From: Isoetes taiwanensis
Lineage: Eukaryota; Streptophyta; Lycopodiopsida; Isoetales; Isoetaceae
Length of the DNA stretch: 64,000 bases
NCBI GenBank assembly: GCA_021234155.1
Contig: JAJEKV010000067.1
Span: 996,094-1,060,093 of the forward strand
Direction: 5' to 3'
This document shows positions 44,696-57,299 of the stretch, piece after piece. Numbering within the stretch: the stretch's first letter is position 1; every line of letters begins with the position of its first letter. The notes under the pieces were generated by a model that did not search any database, was not told the origin of the DNA, and saw only the letters and a list, made by a program, of their open reading frames with translations. A program made the position numbers and the translations under genes.

Positions 44696-47600
44696 TCTTT
44701 GCTACAATTCCTTCCAACAGGAGTTTGCTGAGTTTTATCAGTCTATAGATCCCATGTTGCCAAATCTATCTATGAAACACTTCTACTACAAGATAAAAAA
44801 ATCTAAAGATTGGATCAAGAATTGGGCCAAAAACAAACACATGGCTAAAGTTCAGGAAAAGGAAAATCTTATGAATAAAATGAAAGAGATAAGATCTCTG
44901 CTTCAGGTTGACCCTCTAAATTACAATCTTCATGTGGAAGAAGAACTTCTTGAAAGGTTTTTAAAAAGCATTGAAGAGAGAGAAGCCAAGTTTTCTGCCA
45001 TCAAATGCAAAATTAAGTACAATAGTGAATTAGACTATGGCAGCTCAAAATTTTTCTTCAGAGTGGCTAAAAATAAGCTACTGAAGAATTCCATAAATCA
45101 GGTAAACAATGGTTTTGGCTCCATCCTCACCTCGAGCTCTGACATTAAAAACTTCTTCTATGACAGCTACTCTTCCCTTTTCAAGAAGAATGATCTCACA
45201 GCGCATGAAATCTCGGCCAAAGACAGATTCTTGGCTACTTTAGATGCAGTCTTGCCAAATTCTATTGATTGCATGGACATATCTTTGGCTTCTATCCCCA
45301 CTGAGGATGAAATTTTTAAGACCTTGAGAAGTTTCTTTAAAGACAAATCTCCTGGCCCTGATGGATTCCCTCCAGAATTTTACATCCAATTCTGGGATAT
45401 TATGAAATCTGACATTATTGGTCTTGTGCATGGTTTTTGAGCTTCAGGTCGTTTGCACTCTTCTATCTCTGCAGGTTTCATTACCTTGGTACCAAAAGTG
45501 GAAAATCCTACATCTTTTGCTGAGTGGAGGCCTATATCTCTAACAAATTCAAGCTTTGTGCTAAAATAATTGCCAATAGAATTCAAGCTTATCTCCAGAA
45601 GAATATCAGTGTCAATCAATCAGCCTTTCTTCCTAATAGGTTTATCTTGGATAACTACATCAGTGCAATGGAAGGCTTGCATTGGAATAGGATCTCGAAA
45701 CAATCTTGCACCCTTCTGAAATTAGACTTTAAAAGAGCCTTTGATACTGTAGACTGGAACTTCATTGAAATTGCTTTAAAAAAAATGGGTTTCCAATCCA
45801 AGCTCATCTCTCTTATTCAAGGCTTGAATTCCATGTCCAACTCTGCAGTTCTTATAAATGGATCACCCTCCAAATTCTTCCCCTTGGCAAAAGGAGTAAG
45901 GCAAGGCTGCCCTTTAGCTCCATATCTCTTCCTCATTGTTGCTAAGATGCTCATTAGATGTGTAGTTAGTATGCAGAATTCTGGGACTCTATCTGGCCTT
46001 AAGCTTCGAAATAACTTAGACATCCTCACAATCTCTCAATATGCTGATGACACTTTTGCTTTCCTAGATTCGAATCCTTCTAATGTCAACAGATTCTTGG
46101 ATCTTATTAGAGATTTCTCTGCTGCCTCGGGAGTTCACTTAAACCTTGATAAAAGCAAGATTATTGGGGATGTAGATCTTCTATCTGTGGAATTTCAGTC
46201 CTAAGTTGCAATCAACCATCAAATCTTTTGGGTATGCCTCTCTCCCTAAATCCAAGTTTGAGAGGTCTATGGGATCCTATTCTGCAGAGAATAAAGAGAA
46301 AATTAAATAACTACAGAAATTGTCTTTCCTTTACAGGCAAGACAATCATTGCAAATTTTGTGCTTGCATCTTCCCATGTATATTTCTCCTCTGCCCTTGT
46401 TGCACCTAAAGCCATATATTCTGAGTTGGAGAAAACTATTCGAAATTTTATATGGAATAGATCTCATCTTGTTAACTGGAATTCAATTGCTAGACCAAAG
46501 ACATTTGGTGGTCTAGGATGCAAAAATCTCTACTTGCAGGCGTGTTCTCTAGCAGGTAAATACATTTGGAGAACAATTATGGGAAATTGCTCCCCTGCCT
46601 CTCAATTTATAGCTCATTGGCTAAATATTTCCTATACTACAGGGCATCCAAGTATCAAGCATTCTCTCCTTGAGTCTGCTTTTGTTGAGCTTCATCCTGC
46701 TCCAAACACCTCCCCCCTTATGAGGAATTTAATCATGGCCTAGAATAAGATCCATCCTGTGCTACAGAAAAATGATTACTCTGATGCCACCATGAGTACT
46801 AATTTGTTTTGGTCTCCAATCTTTTCTGATCATAATTCTAAAGTCATGGCCATTAAGCATCCCAAGATCTATAGTAAATGGTCCAGCATAGGAATTACTT
46901 CTATCAGAGATCTATATAAAAATAATAATTCTATCTTATCTTGGACTGCTTTAAAATCTGCCCTTAAAGGAACTTCCTCTGATAAAAAGATTTACTTTCA
47001 TTTCAAAGCTATATTGGCTACTTTTAATAATTTCAATAATTACAATAAATCTATTGGTTGCTCGATAAATGGTAAGCTGGTTTACAAGGTTAAGGATATT
47101 TACAATTTGATAAATGTGGTTGATTCTCCAGTAAAAGCTAGTGAGAAATGGAATTTAAGTCAAGATCAGGCCCTCTCTGTATTTAGAAATATTTGGCATT
47201 CCTACTGCTCACCAAAGATTTGCTTCTTCATTTGGTTGATAGCTCACAAAAGCCTCACGAATTTGGTCTCTCTATCCAAAAGATGTACTGTATCCACCGT
47301 GTGTCACTCTGGTTGCCTCCAGGATGAGACATTAGAACATATTTTTCTTTGTCCTAAGTTGAGTCCATTCTGGACATGGTTTTTCCACAAACTTGGCACT
47401 CATCTCAAGAACAGAAATATCAACTCTCTTATTGACTTTTTTTCAGCAGGGAGACATTCTGGCCAACACTCTTGTTCATACTGCCTTATGGAATATCTGG
47501 AAATCTAGAAATATAATTCTTTATTCTTCTAAATCTCTATCTATTTTTTGGATTAAAATGCATTTTCAGTTTGACATTGAGTCCATTGCTACTTGTCATA

Positions 47601-47830
47601 AGAGAAAACATGGAGACAACTACAATTCCAGCTGGAATTCAATTGGGCTTTTCAGGGGCCAATTTGATCTATTTGTATCTCAATTAAATATTATTGATTC
47701 TAATGCTCCATACTCTGATTGTGATGAATATCGATGTTCCTTAAAGGGGAAGGTACAACAAAGTTGGACACAGATATTGACAACTATGAGATCTCTTTGC
47801 ATCAGAGTCAGCCAGTTAGGAAAAAGTTGA
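44696..47830 (+). pseudogene. LINE-A reverse transcriptase, copy 2
   Basis: Frames at 44696-45440 (linker and fingers, KDKSPGPDGFPPEFY), 45524-46204 (palm: LKLDFKRAFDTVDW, GVRQGCPLAPYLF, SQYADDTFAFL), 46228-46743 (thumb), and 46759-47508 (zf-RVT, CHSGCLQDETLEHIFLCPKL). Breaks include a TGG to TGA in GFWASG near 45438, a 9-bp loss near 45550 and a TAG at 46741. The zinc domain is continuous here, unlike in copy 1. Confidence 0.85.
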
Positions 47831-48625
47831 CCTTGAAAGAGTTGTGTGACATGACAGATGATTTCATTCAGGAAGTTGAAAGCTCAAGAAAAAGGGTGGG
47901 CAGAGATATATACGAGAGAATTCATGCAGATGCACCTCATGTTTGAATTCATATTCAACACTCATTTCAATATGTCAGAAAGGCAGTTGTCTAAGTATAG
48001 AGAATTATATTACAGTCACAAGCTTCTCACAGATTTACATGGTACCTTGCTGCTGCTTATGGGAAAAGAAAGCTTAAGTACACTGCTCTTACAGAATGAC
48101 TGTGGCAACAACAGATATTCACATGGTTCTACAGCTGACTTCTACAAGCATTATAATCAGTGGTTTGAAAGAAATCTTAACAGCCATAATTAATCCCACT
48201 TTGCCTCTTTGCCAATTCCCAAGTTGCACTTCATATCCCTGTCCACTAGTGGTGATCAATCTCATGAATTTCATGATTCATATTTATGGATCATGGTTAG
48301 TATTTTGGTTTGCTTTTGCAGGAAAAGGTGGGACCTCAATTTTAAAGAACATTTGACTACTAAGTTGTTAAGTTGTTGCAGAATTGGATATCATTCTCTC
48401 CACTAAGTCTAAAAACTTGTTATACTCTATTGACATACTCGGATATTATGTTTTAAACTTGATGTCTACTTTGTTTTCATATTTCATATTTGATGCTCAC
48501 TCTATATGAGTGTCCCATTTTCTCCATTACCCTGCTTTTTAGTAGCTTGGTATATGGATTGTATGGCTTTTTCTAATTAATGAAAAAATCTACCCTTACT
48601 CTCAAACAAACAAAAAAAAAAAAAA
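44696..48625 (+). mobile_element. LINE-A, uninterrupted, copy 2
   Basis: The uninterrupted form of the LINE split in copy 1, 3.93 kb. It starts in the endonuclease-RT linker and ends in an A-run (48612-48625) followed by agatg, matching aagatg before its start, a short target duplication. It is inserted in the opposite orientation into LINE-B. Lacking endonuclease and ORF1, it was dead on arrival. Confidence 0.88.
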
Positions 48626-48715
48626 GATGGCATAAGGCAGAGATATCATCATTTCTTCTAGAGATCATTTGGAGGTTTGGAATACTTTTATTGGCCAAGA
48701 GCCAAATAAAGAAGC

Positions 48716-51700
48716 TTACCTTAGGAAGACAGAAGGAATTCCACACTTCATGAAAGAGAGAGCATTACTATTCTCTTCAGAGATAGACCATTTAAAGATT
48801 GCCTTGGAGGGGACATCAGATCTGTTAATGGCTGAGTAAATCTTACTAACCTTGTAGTGACATTTACCATCAAGACACCAGTTAGTTGCTTTAGGAACAA
48901 CATTATTCAACCAGTTCTGAGGAAGGATCGATTTAATATGAAGATAGATCTTTTTGTCACTTGAAGTTCCCTGCATGATATTCCGCAAAGATGTCCAAGA
49001 TATGAATTTGTTGTTGATGTAGAGGTCGCTTAAGAACATGAAGCCAAAGTCAGACCACTTCCTATAGATTCTTGGATGTCTCAGGGCTAAGACCTTACTG
49101 GGATGATTTTTAAGTAAAGGGTTCCAAAAGATTGTCATTTGCAGATTAAGATCCTGAGAGGCAGCATAGTCAAAGCTAGATTGAACCTTGTTCCAGGCCA
49201 TAATTATGTTCCTCATGAGAGGAGAAGTATTAGATCCAGGATGAAGAACATTGAAACATGAATCTGGCATAATATGTCCAATAGAAGGATGACCATCTGG
49301 ATGAGAGCAAGAGAACCAGAATTTAATAAACTGAGAAGAAGGACTAGAGTAATATATTTCCAGTTTACTAAATGAGATCCCTTCCAAACAAATCTTCTGA
49401 TTATTTTCTCTATCTCAGAATAAATAGCCTTTGGAACCACTAGAGTAGAGGAGAAATAAATATGTGAGCTGGCCAGGACTGAATTAGCAACTAGAGTTCT
49501 ACCTGCAAAAGATAAGCAGCCCCTAAAGTTATTCAACTTCTTCTTAATTCTGTCAATGATAGGCTGCCATAGACCTTTCAAGCAAGGATTTAGAGAGAGA
49601 GGCATTCCCAGCAATGTAGAAGCCTGATTGCAACTTAGAACTTTGATATCAGCAAAATTTGGCTGTATATTATCCCCAATAATCACGCATTTTGCCAAAT
49701 TTAAATGGACTCCAGAGGCAGCTGAGAATTGTTTGATGATTTCAAGAAAAAATTCAATGTTAGAGATATCTACATCCAGAAAAGCAAATGTATCATCAGC
49801 ATATTGGGAGATGGTGAGAAACTCCTCACTGTTTGGCATTTTGAGACCCTTGACTTTCTCAAGATCTTTGAAATGTAAAACAGCCCTTGTTAGCATTTCA
49901 GCCACAATTAAGAAGAGATAGGGAGCAAGGGGGCAGCCTTTCTAACACCACGAGCTAAAGGAAAGCATTGGGAAGGAGATCCATTGAGAATGATAGCAGA
50001 ATTAGAATTAACATTCAGACCATGAATAAGAAGCTTGAGCTCAGGATGGAAGCCAAATTTAGAGAGGGCAAGATCAAGAAAATCCCACCAGTGTCAAAAG
50101 CTCGTTTAAAGTCCAATTTTAGAAGCACACAACTTTGATTGGAAGTCTTATTCCAATGAAGGCCTTCCATGGCAGTAATATAGTTGTCCAAAATAAATCG
50201 ATTGGATAGGAAGGCAGATTGATAGTGAGATATATTTTTCTACAGGTATGCTTTGATTCTGTTAGCAATAATTTTAGCACAAATTTTATAGGAGGTGTTG
50301 GTAAGAGAGATAGGCCTCCAATCAGAGAAAGTAGATGGATTATCTACTTTAGGAATAAGGGCAATGAAGCCAGCTAAAATAGATGGATGGAGATGATTAG
50401 CTTATCAAAAGCCTCTAACCATTGAAATAATATCAAATTTTAGAATATCCCAGAAGTGTATATAAAACTCACTTGGAAGGCCATCAGGGCCAGGAGACTT
50501 GCATTTGCCAAAGGATCTTAGAACATTGAGAACTTCTTCCTCACAAGGAGGGTTAACAATGGACTCCTCCATAGAATCAATAGAAGAAGGGACCATATTG
50601 TCCAACAGATCAAGGAAGTTTTTCTCTCTAATAGGGTCAATTTGCTGAGCAGAGACTTTAGAGAAAAGAGAGGCATAGTTTTCTTGAAAAAAGAACCTGA
50701 TGAGCTTAGGATCATCTAAGGATAAACCTGCATCAGTTCTGACTTGAGTGATTGAGTTTCTAAGAAGCCTAACTTTAGCCATTTTGAAAAAGAATCTAGA
50801 GCTACCACAATCCATTTCTTTATTGAATTTGACTTTGCATTTAATTGTAGAGCTTCTGGCTTCAACTTCCTCAATGCGTTTAAGATAATTCTCAACCAAT
50901 TCTTCACCAATCTGCAGACTAAGATTGTAAGGGTCCTCAATGTCTCTCATTTGAGATAGCAAGTTCTCTTTCTCTCTAGCTTTGACAAGACGCCTGCTTT
51001 TTGACCATTCCTTAATCCAGTTTTTAACCCTCTTTATCTTACAATAGAAGCTCTTCATAGATTGCTGATTGCTATCCTCAGGGATGTGCTGATAGAAATC
51101 TCGAAAGTTCTTTACAAAGGATTCATTCTCAAGAAGAGCACAATTGAATTTGTAAGATACATTACCATCCCTTGGGATTTGAGTCAACTGTCTAGTGCAT
51201 AAAAATTGAGACTGATGGTCAGAAACAATATTCCCTTCATCACTTGTGACATAACAGTTATCCCAAAGTGAGGTATGGGGACTACATATATAAAATCTAT
51301 CCAAGGCACCGTAGACTCTTTTGTCTCCCTTCTACTTATTTGACCAAGTAAAAGAAGCAGAAGAAGAAGGAACATAAACAAGGAAAGAGTCAGAGATAAA
51401 GGTTTCCTAATTACATCTCTCCAAAGTGGACATATTGATATTATTACCAAGTTTCATATTCCAAGAGGGAGTGTTGTTGAAGTCACCACCAACAATCCAG
51501 TCTGAGTTAGGACTATTATGCATCCATGAGTTAATATCAGTCCATAGCAATTCCCTATCTTTTGGGCTGATGGAGGTATAGACATTAATAATTCCAAAAA
51601 CTGAGTCTTGATTTGTGAAGGTAATAGTTTGCCACATTTTAGAAGGGCAGTTGTAGAAGGAAAGATGTTTAAGATTTTTCTAGATCATGATTATGCCACC

Positions 51701-51898
51701 ACTTCTACCAGTGGCCTCAATCCAAGTAGAGGAGGCTCCAGGGTAAATCTAATCACCAAGATTGGAGATTTCAAACTTGGGAGTTTTAACTTCTTGAAGG
51801 AGAATGACATCGACATTGTAATTCTGATTTGGGGAGATAGCTCTTCTTCTTTTGATGGGGCCTTTAATACCCCTAACATTCCAGGAAAGAATCCTCAT
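48716..51898 (-). pseudogene. LINE-B endonuclease and reverse transcriptase, copy 2
   Basis: Minus strand frames: the endonuclease start region (about 51898-51690), 51637-51407 with IVGGDFNNTPSWN, 51304-50405 with ALLENESFVKNFRDFYQHIP and CKSPGPDGLPSEFY, 49905-49213 with SQYADDTFAFL and LLGMPLSLNPCLKGLW, and 49387-48716 with the zinc domain start. Shared nonsense codons with copy 1 show it was inactive before duplication. Confidence 0.8.
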
Positions 51899-52392
51899 TA
51901 GGAAAGAGGAAGAGAATGATCAGGAAAGAATGAGACAAACCCGGAGAGTTAGAGTCTGGTGAATTTCTTCTTCCCCACTTTTTTGTTTTTACTTCTAGTA
52001 TTGGCAGTTGGAGTGTTTTGCTAATTAGTGAGCTCAGCAAGGGCTGAGTCACCCTTTTTGGACTTAGTCAAAGTTTTAGCTCTTGATGGTTTTGGCTTGG
52101 TATTTAACTCAAAAGTGGAGCAATCAGCAAGACAGTTATCACCTTCCCAATTTTCTTTGTTAGGCTCCTCCTCACTATCATCCGACATAGTCACTCTTTG
52201 GTGTAGCCAATTCCGTTTCTAGAGTGTCTTGGACAATCTCCGCATCCATGAGGTTCCAAAGGCAAGCTTGCTGAGTTTGTGAACTGAGACCCTCTTGCAA
52301 AGAAGCTATCTGTTCAGCAATATGAGATGCAATAATGGAGAGGGGAAGAGGGTAAGGATCAGAGGCTGGAGAGAGGTCAATAATAGGTGATT

Positions 52393-52545
52393 CTTATCAT
52401 TAGTCTCCTATTCTGGAGTAAGTACATTGTGCTCCAGGCTCGTGCTCCTGTGGCATCTCTGTGTGCTTACACAGTTAGATGAGACATGTAAATTTTGTAC
52501 TTTTTCTCTGATTAATAAACTTTTTGGCTTTCGTCCTTCAAAAAA
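52393..52545 (+). mobile_element. LINE-D, short LINE tail, copy 2
   Basis: Same insertion as 32145-32300, flanked here by the full 14-bp repeat aataataggtgatt (52379-52392 and 52546-52559). The longer repeat shows that copy 1 lost a few bases at its right junction. Confidence 0.78.
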
Positions 52546-53075
52546 AAATAATAGGTGATTGACTATGGTTCATTTTGTCAGCAAGTGAGTTGCTCAACAA
52601 CACTTCCAAATCAAGTTCAGAATTAAGGTTAGCAAATACCTGAAATTGGTTTGAATTACCAATTATTTGGGTATAAGTATATTCAATTAATGACTATTCA
52701 GATGTCCATTTCAAGCTAGATATATAAAAGCACAGATGCATTAATTGTGATATTCTACCTTGCCATTTTGGAATTCTATATGTCAAACATTTTTGTTAAT
52801 GGGATAACACTTTTGTTTATATATGTGGCAACCGAAAGGTAGTGATGATTAGTTATTTCTTGAATGTGTTGGTGAGTTGGAGGGAAATGGATTTCAAGCC
52901 AAGTTGGAAGGGTTCTTGATCATGAAAGTGGATGTGACGTTCCAGCCTGAAGATCACGCCCCCAGACGATGCATCTTGCCCTAAACGCAGCGCTACGCCC
53001 ACTCGGTGGCGTGACGCATGGCCGGGTAGCGGGTGAGTAGCCCTAGGGGGCAACTCGCCAGAAATATGTGCAACT

Positions 53076-53225
53076 ATTAATGTGCACATTTTCCAATGTA
53101 CACATTAATGTGGGCACACATTTCCAAGTGGACACTTCATGCCAAGTGGGCCACACCCATAGGTGCAATTAATGTGCACATTTTCCAATGTACACATTAA
53201 TGTGGGCACACATTTCCATGTGTGC
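53076..53225. repeat. Palindromic repeat pair in the LTR-like leader
   Basis: The phrase attaatgtgcacattttcca, continuing atgtacacattaat, is nearly its own reverse complement. It occurs at 53076 and again at 53168 (period 92), each followed by gtgggcacacatttcca. A TATA-like ctatatagg follows at about 53323. Confidence 0.7.
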
Positions 53226-54780
53226 ACATTTTTTTTCACCTAGCCCTTAAAGGCAAGTGGGCCCATTTCCAATTATCCCACATGCCAAAAGAGGATAATT
53301 GGAAACCCTAACCAACCCCCTTGTCTATATAGGTGGGAAACCCTAACTTGCCCAATTTTTCGATTTTGGGGCTTTAGAACTGTTTTGGCTGCCTCAGCAA
53401 AACCAAAAACCCCTCAGACTTCTGCTGTGAGAATTGCATCCTTAGTTTCCCTTGATTCGGCGTCCTCAAATGGATGGTCGGAGCTCAGTCGGAGGAGCCC
53501 CTCAAGGATCAGGTATTTGGCCAATTAGATAGTCTAAACCCTATTTTAGTCATTGAATCAAAAGAGGGTTTAAGCCTATTAAATTGCCCATAGCAGCCCT
53601 CTAGATCTCTAGATAGCAGATTCTAACTAAAGAACCTAACTCTATGTTGTAGATTAGATCTAGTTCTTTAGTTCTCTGCAGTAGTATATGGATGATGGAT
53701 CTCCATGAACTCCTTGTATTGGGAAGGGGGTAGAGACCTAAAAGCTTGGTAGTTGATGCTCTAGAGTAGCCTCTCACAATCGTCAGATTCGCCCAGTGCA
53801 CAAGAGCCACCCCGGGATGTGGGTGAAGGGGCGAATGGCCGAAGGAGGTTCATGTCCTGACTCTTGAATCCATCCCTCCGGTGTGTAAAGCCTACCGGGA
53901 TCATTGTGACTAGGTCCAATGGCTTGCCCACTGCGTGTGGGCGGGGCATGGGCTCGGCACTCGTGAAGTGGTGTTCACTTTCCGGTGGGTTCGGTCCGAA
54001 TGCGGCGGTGGCCCTCTAGTCACCTTGAGTCAAATGTAGATCTCTCGGAGGGAGGATCCCTACCTGCCCCATCCGGAACTGGGAAGATGAGCCCGGGAGT
54101 AGCCCTTTGGCTATGCATCCCGCTGGTTACGGCCGGTCCCGACACTTTTCGTCCCACTCGCAAAAGTGTACGGAGGGGCGGATGGAGTGGACAACCCTAA
54201 GCCATGTTCATATGCCCCAAATCCATTGCCATGAATTTCGTGCACCAATGAACTCACGAGACCCAAGCCGCTAGTCATCCCTTTGAGTCCGAGCCTTGGG
54301 TAGGGTTCCCTATGTGACGGGCTGATCTTTGTCTATGCAGATATGGGAGGACCATCCTTCGTGATGGTCATATGATGTTGATGTATGTGCTAACTGACAT
54401 GTATGTTTACGCTTCCATGACTAGGTAGGCCCCTTGGAGACGGTGCAATGACCCTTCCACTCTTCCCACCGGAACCCGTCCGGTTCGCGGTGTCATGTGG
54501 AGGGCCCCCAGATAGCATGGAGCTGGTATGGGGATGAACTCTGTTTGTATCACGGTGAGGGCACCGTGATAATGAGTAGGGGACGCCATGATGGTATCGA
54601 GCTATGTTCTTGGAGACCAAGAGCAAAGCAGCCATGCTCCCAAGAGCACTAACTTGATAGGATCCTCAAACCTCGAAAAATGAGAAATTGTTTTCTCATT
54701 TTTGTAGTTATGCTAAGCTAGTAATAGCTTAAAATGAATAAAAATGTAAAAAGATTAAAATTGATGAGCCAACATCCAAA
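53226..54780. other. LTR or leader sequence without clear genes
   Basis: GC-richer sequence with no motif-bearing frame. Given the LTR-like start at 52933 and the TATA-like site, this is probably LTR and untranslated leader. Short frames in it carry no recognised domains. Confidence 0.4.
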
Positions 54781-54788
54781 GTAGGGTG

Positions 54789-55107
54789 TTCTCACGCCGC
54801 TGCCAGATTTCGAGAATCTCAAAATCGGGCGGGCGAACGGTGAGACATTCAAATTTTAACACCAAAAAGTTGTAAATTACAAAGAAAAATAACTTGATAA
54901 TTCTAAATTTAAGCTAAGAATCGAGGAGTTAGCATGTTACATGTTAATTTAATAGTGGACCCCACCATGTCTCACACGCTGCCAGACGCATTTTCGACAT
55001 TCTCAAATCGGTCATTAACGGTTGCTTGTTAATTAGGTGTTTTAGGTGCTTCGCATAACCCAAAAAGGTAGTTTAAAAGTTGACCTAAAACTTGACCCCT
55101 ATAAATA
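54789..55107 (+). promoter_or_regulatory. Promoter-like block 1: two TCTCAC inverted repeats and TATA box
   Basis: Inverted-repeat motif at 54789-54846 (ttctcacgcc ... acggtgagac), a related motif at 54969-55020 (gtctcacacgctgccagac), then tataaata at 55100-55107. A leader and the ATG at 55205 follow. The same order is found at 56719-57164 with considerable divergence, which suggests a conserved promoter design rather than chance. Confidence 0.5.
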
Positions 55108-55204
55108 GACCTAGACCCCCATTTTTCCTCGCGTCTTCCGGAGAACTTCGCCAGGATCTGCCAAGGCGATCTCTCGGGCGCTTTAGTCCGTCGGTAACCG
55201 TAAG

Positions 55205-55663
55205 ATGATGGCACGCATAAAATGCATCGCTTTCCGGAAGCCTCGAGGAGCCGATCCTCCAGCGCCAGCCAATGTTCCCAATCTTCGGAGAATCCTCCAA
55301 GAACGCCTTCCCAGAAAGCGAATCTTCTGTCAGCGGAAGCTGGATCCAGACAGAGCCACTACTACAAAGCTCTTGGAGGACAACCCCGCCGGATGTCATG
55401 AAACCGCATCCCCCACAATTGCACAGAGGAGGGAAGAAGCGCAGCAGCCAGGAGCAACCCCTGAGGACAACAACCCGCCAGGACGAAAGCAGCTTGGAGC
55501 GCATTGTGGCAAGCAACAGCCCGTAGCAACACCCGTGAGGACGCCAACCCACGAGGGGGAAGGGAGGGAGCAGGCGGATTCAACTCCACAGCCCCGTGAG
55601 CAACCCCTGTGGCCGAGATCCACCCGCAGGAGGAGCAAGGAAGAGAGGAGCATGCTCGGCTGA
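55205..55663 (+). CDS. Retroelement-associated basic protein, start region
   Basis: Open frame of 152 codons starting MMARIKCIAFRKPRGADPPA, rich in Pro, Arg and Gln. It begins 98 bases after a TATA box and reads through a leader. Coding-like text appears to continue in other frames to about 56450 (for example RRGPTTPGSKKRKAKAIKAG and YINALFREHR). I do not recognise the family; it may be a gag-like or accessory protein. The MARxK...ARK-like opening loosely resembles the histone H3 tail. Confidence 0.35.
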   Translation: MMARIKCIAFRKPRGADPPAPANVPNLRRILQERLPRKRIFCQRKLDPDRATTTKLLEDNPAGCHETASPTIAQRREEAQQPGATPEDNNPPGRKQLGAHCGKQQPVATPVRTPTHEGEGREQADSTPQPREQPLWPRSTRRRSKEERSMLG

Positions 55664-56718
55664 ACTCACCCAAGAGGAAGAGGCAGACTTGCACGCTTCA
55701 TCCACAAGTATGAAGCCAAAACAATAGCCGCCGTGAGCCGAGAACAAAGAGTTGAGAAGAGGACCCACCACGCCGGGGTCCAAGAAGAGGAAGGCCAAAG
55801 CCATAAAGGCAGGCAAGAGGAAGGTGGTGAAGGTTGGGAAGTTGGCAAGGATCTCGAGCCTCATCAACGAGCCGGCACGGAGAGGAGACCCCGGCCCACT
55901 CACCGACGACACTCTGGATGAAGACTACACGCGGCCGGGCGCAGACGTGGGCAAGCTCTCAAAGCCCCTGGGTCAGAGGAAGAGGTCCCTGAGCAGGCAG
56001 CCCAAGAATCAGAGGGAGACGGACAGCTTAGCTAAAGCCCCACCTTTTCGATGGGATAGGGTTAAACCCCCCGGAACCCCGGCCGAGGCATGTGATAGAC
56101 CCCTAAAGGTCTATCGAGAGGATTAGAGAGCACAACTCCTATATGGAGAAGTGGAGGTATATTAATGCCCTTTTTCGTGAGCATCGGTAAGAAGAAATAA
56201 GGCGGAAAGTACCCCCAAGCGAGAATGGCCACCCCCACCTAGGCCCCAAGCCTCCCCGAAAGCACCGTGGAAGAAGCGGAGCAAGAAGAAGAAGCTAGAA
56301 GACCGAAGCCCTCAAGGAGATCCGCCATTTCCGTAAGAGTTACGGACTCTGATTCCACGCCGCTCCAACGCTTTGGTCCGCGGTTATGCAAGAATATAAC
56401 ACGAACATACGCGCTGCGGACCCGAGATCTTTGTTGTGTTTTGAGGTGAGGCTACTGCGAACATAGTAAAGCATTTTGAAGATTCAACGGCCGCACGGTG
56501 CACGCCGAAGAGGGTTACCCTCATGAGGGCGGGATATGTATCTTGCCGGGGCACATCAAGGGAGAACATATGAATTTTGTAAATAACCGGAAAATTTTGT
56601 TAATATAAAGAAATTTTTGTGTAAATAAAGTGTCAAACCCTTGTTTAAATAGGTTAAGATATCGATCCTAGCTTTTGTTTTTAATTGAATTGGAGCTTTG
56701 AGCAAAAATTGAGACGAT

Positions 56719-57164
56719 GTCTCACACGTCCGCCGCCGGGCGGGTTCACATTTTCAAAATCTGTCCGGGCGAACGCGTGTGAGACCATGCCCAAAATGCC
56801 CAAAACAGCTCCAAATGGACTAAGTAAGGGGTCAATTCTGCCTAACTCATGAGTTTAGTGGAATTACAGACCTTAGATCACTTAAATCGAAAGTAAACCC
56901 TAGCCCAATTGATGGGACCATGTCTCCTACCGTGACGCCGGGGACCCGATTTAGACATTCTCAAAAATGGCCCGCTAACGTAGAGAACCTTCGCACTATT
57001 TCTTCACCAAATGATCTCCAAATTGTACAATAGGTTCGAGTGTCCTTAGCATGCTCAAACCCTAGAAATAGTCTTCAAACTTGCAATTGCATCCCCAATA
57101 GGTCAATTGCTAATCTCCGAAATTCTAAGTCATCCAAAATTAGGGTTCCCCTTTCCTATAAATA
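56719..57164 (+). promoter_or_regulatory. Promoter-like block 2: TCTCAC inverted repeats and TATA box
   Basis: A perfect 10-bp inverted pair, gtctcacacg (56719-56728) and cgtgtgagac (56776-56785), is followed by a weaker related motif at 56929-56992 and tataaata at 57157-57164. Layout parallels block 1: motif spacing is 210 here against 180 there, with a TATA box further on. Confidence 0.5.
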
Positions 57165-57299
57165 AGTCCCCATTTCTCCAATTGGCACCCCAAATTTGCT
57201 CTCCACCGCTAGCGATCTTCAGCCCCTCGAGGCGCTTCAGATCCGTTTGATACTTTCCCTTCCTTGCTAGATCAATGGCCATCACGACTTAAAGCGATG

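Larger units (their letters stand above)
48626..52690 (-). mobile_element. LINE-B main body, copy 2
   Basis: Counterpart of 28101-32480 without the 104-bp duplication and without LINE-C. RT motif C is SQYADDTFAFL. The fused frame 50405-51304 runs from endonuclease end to RT fingers and is longer than in copy 1. LINE-D is nested at 52393-52545. A deletion of about 220 bp in ORF1 is joined at about 52188. The 5' text NQFQVFANLNSELDLEVLLS extends a little further than in copy 1. Confidence 0.8.
37996..52932 (+). repeat. Copy 2 of the large direct segmental duplication
   Basis: Collinear with copy 1 (165-34514) and in the same orientation. It preserves the empty sites for the CACTA element (47249) and for LINE-C (52738). 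It has its own 2.4-kb segment at 41330-43745 and an LTR-like junction at 52933. Divergence in the shared parts is low by eye, a few changes per hundred bases. Confidence 0.9.

Noticed and set aside
53226-54780. Several 60-80-codon frames
   Set aside because: No domains, and the region fits LTR or leader sequence.
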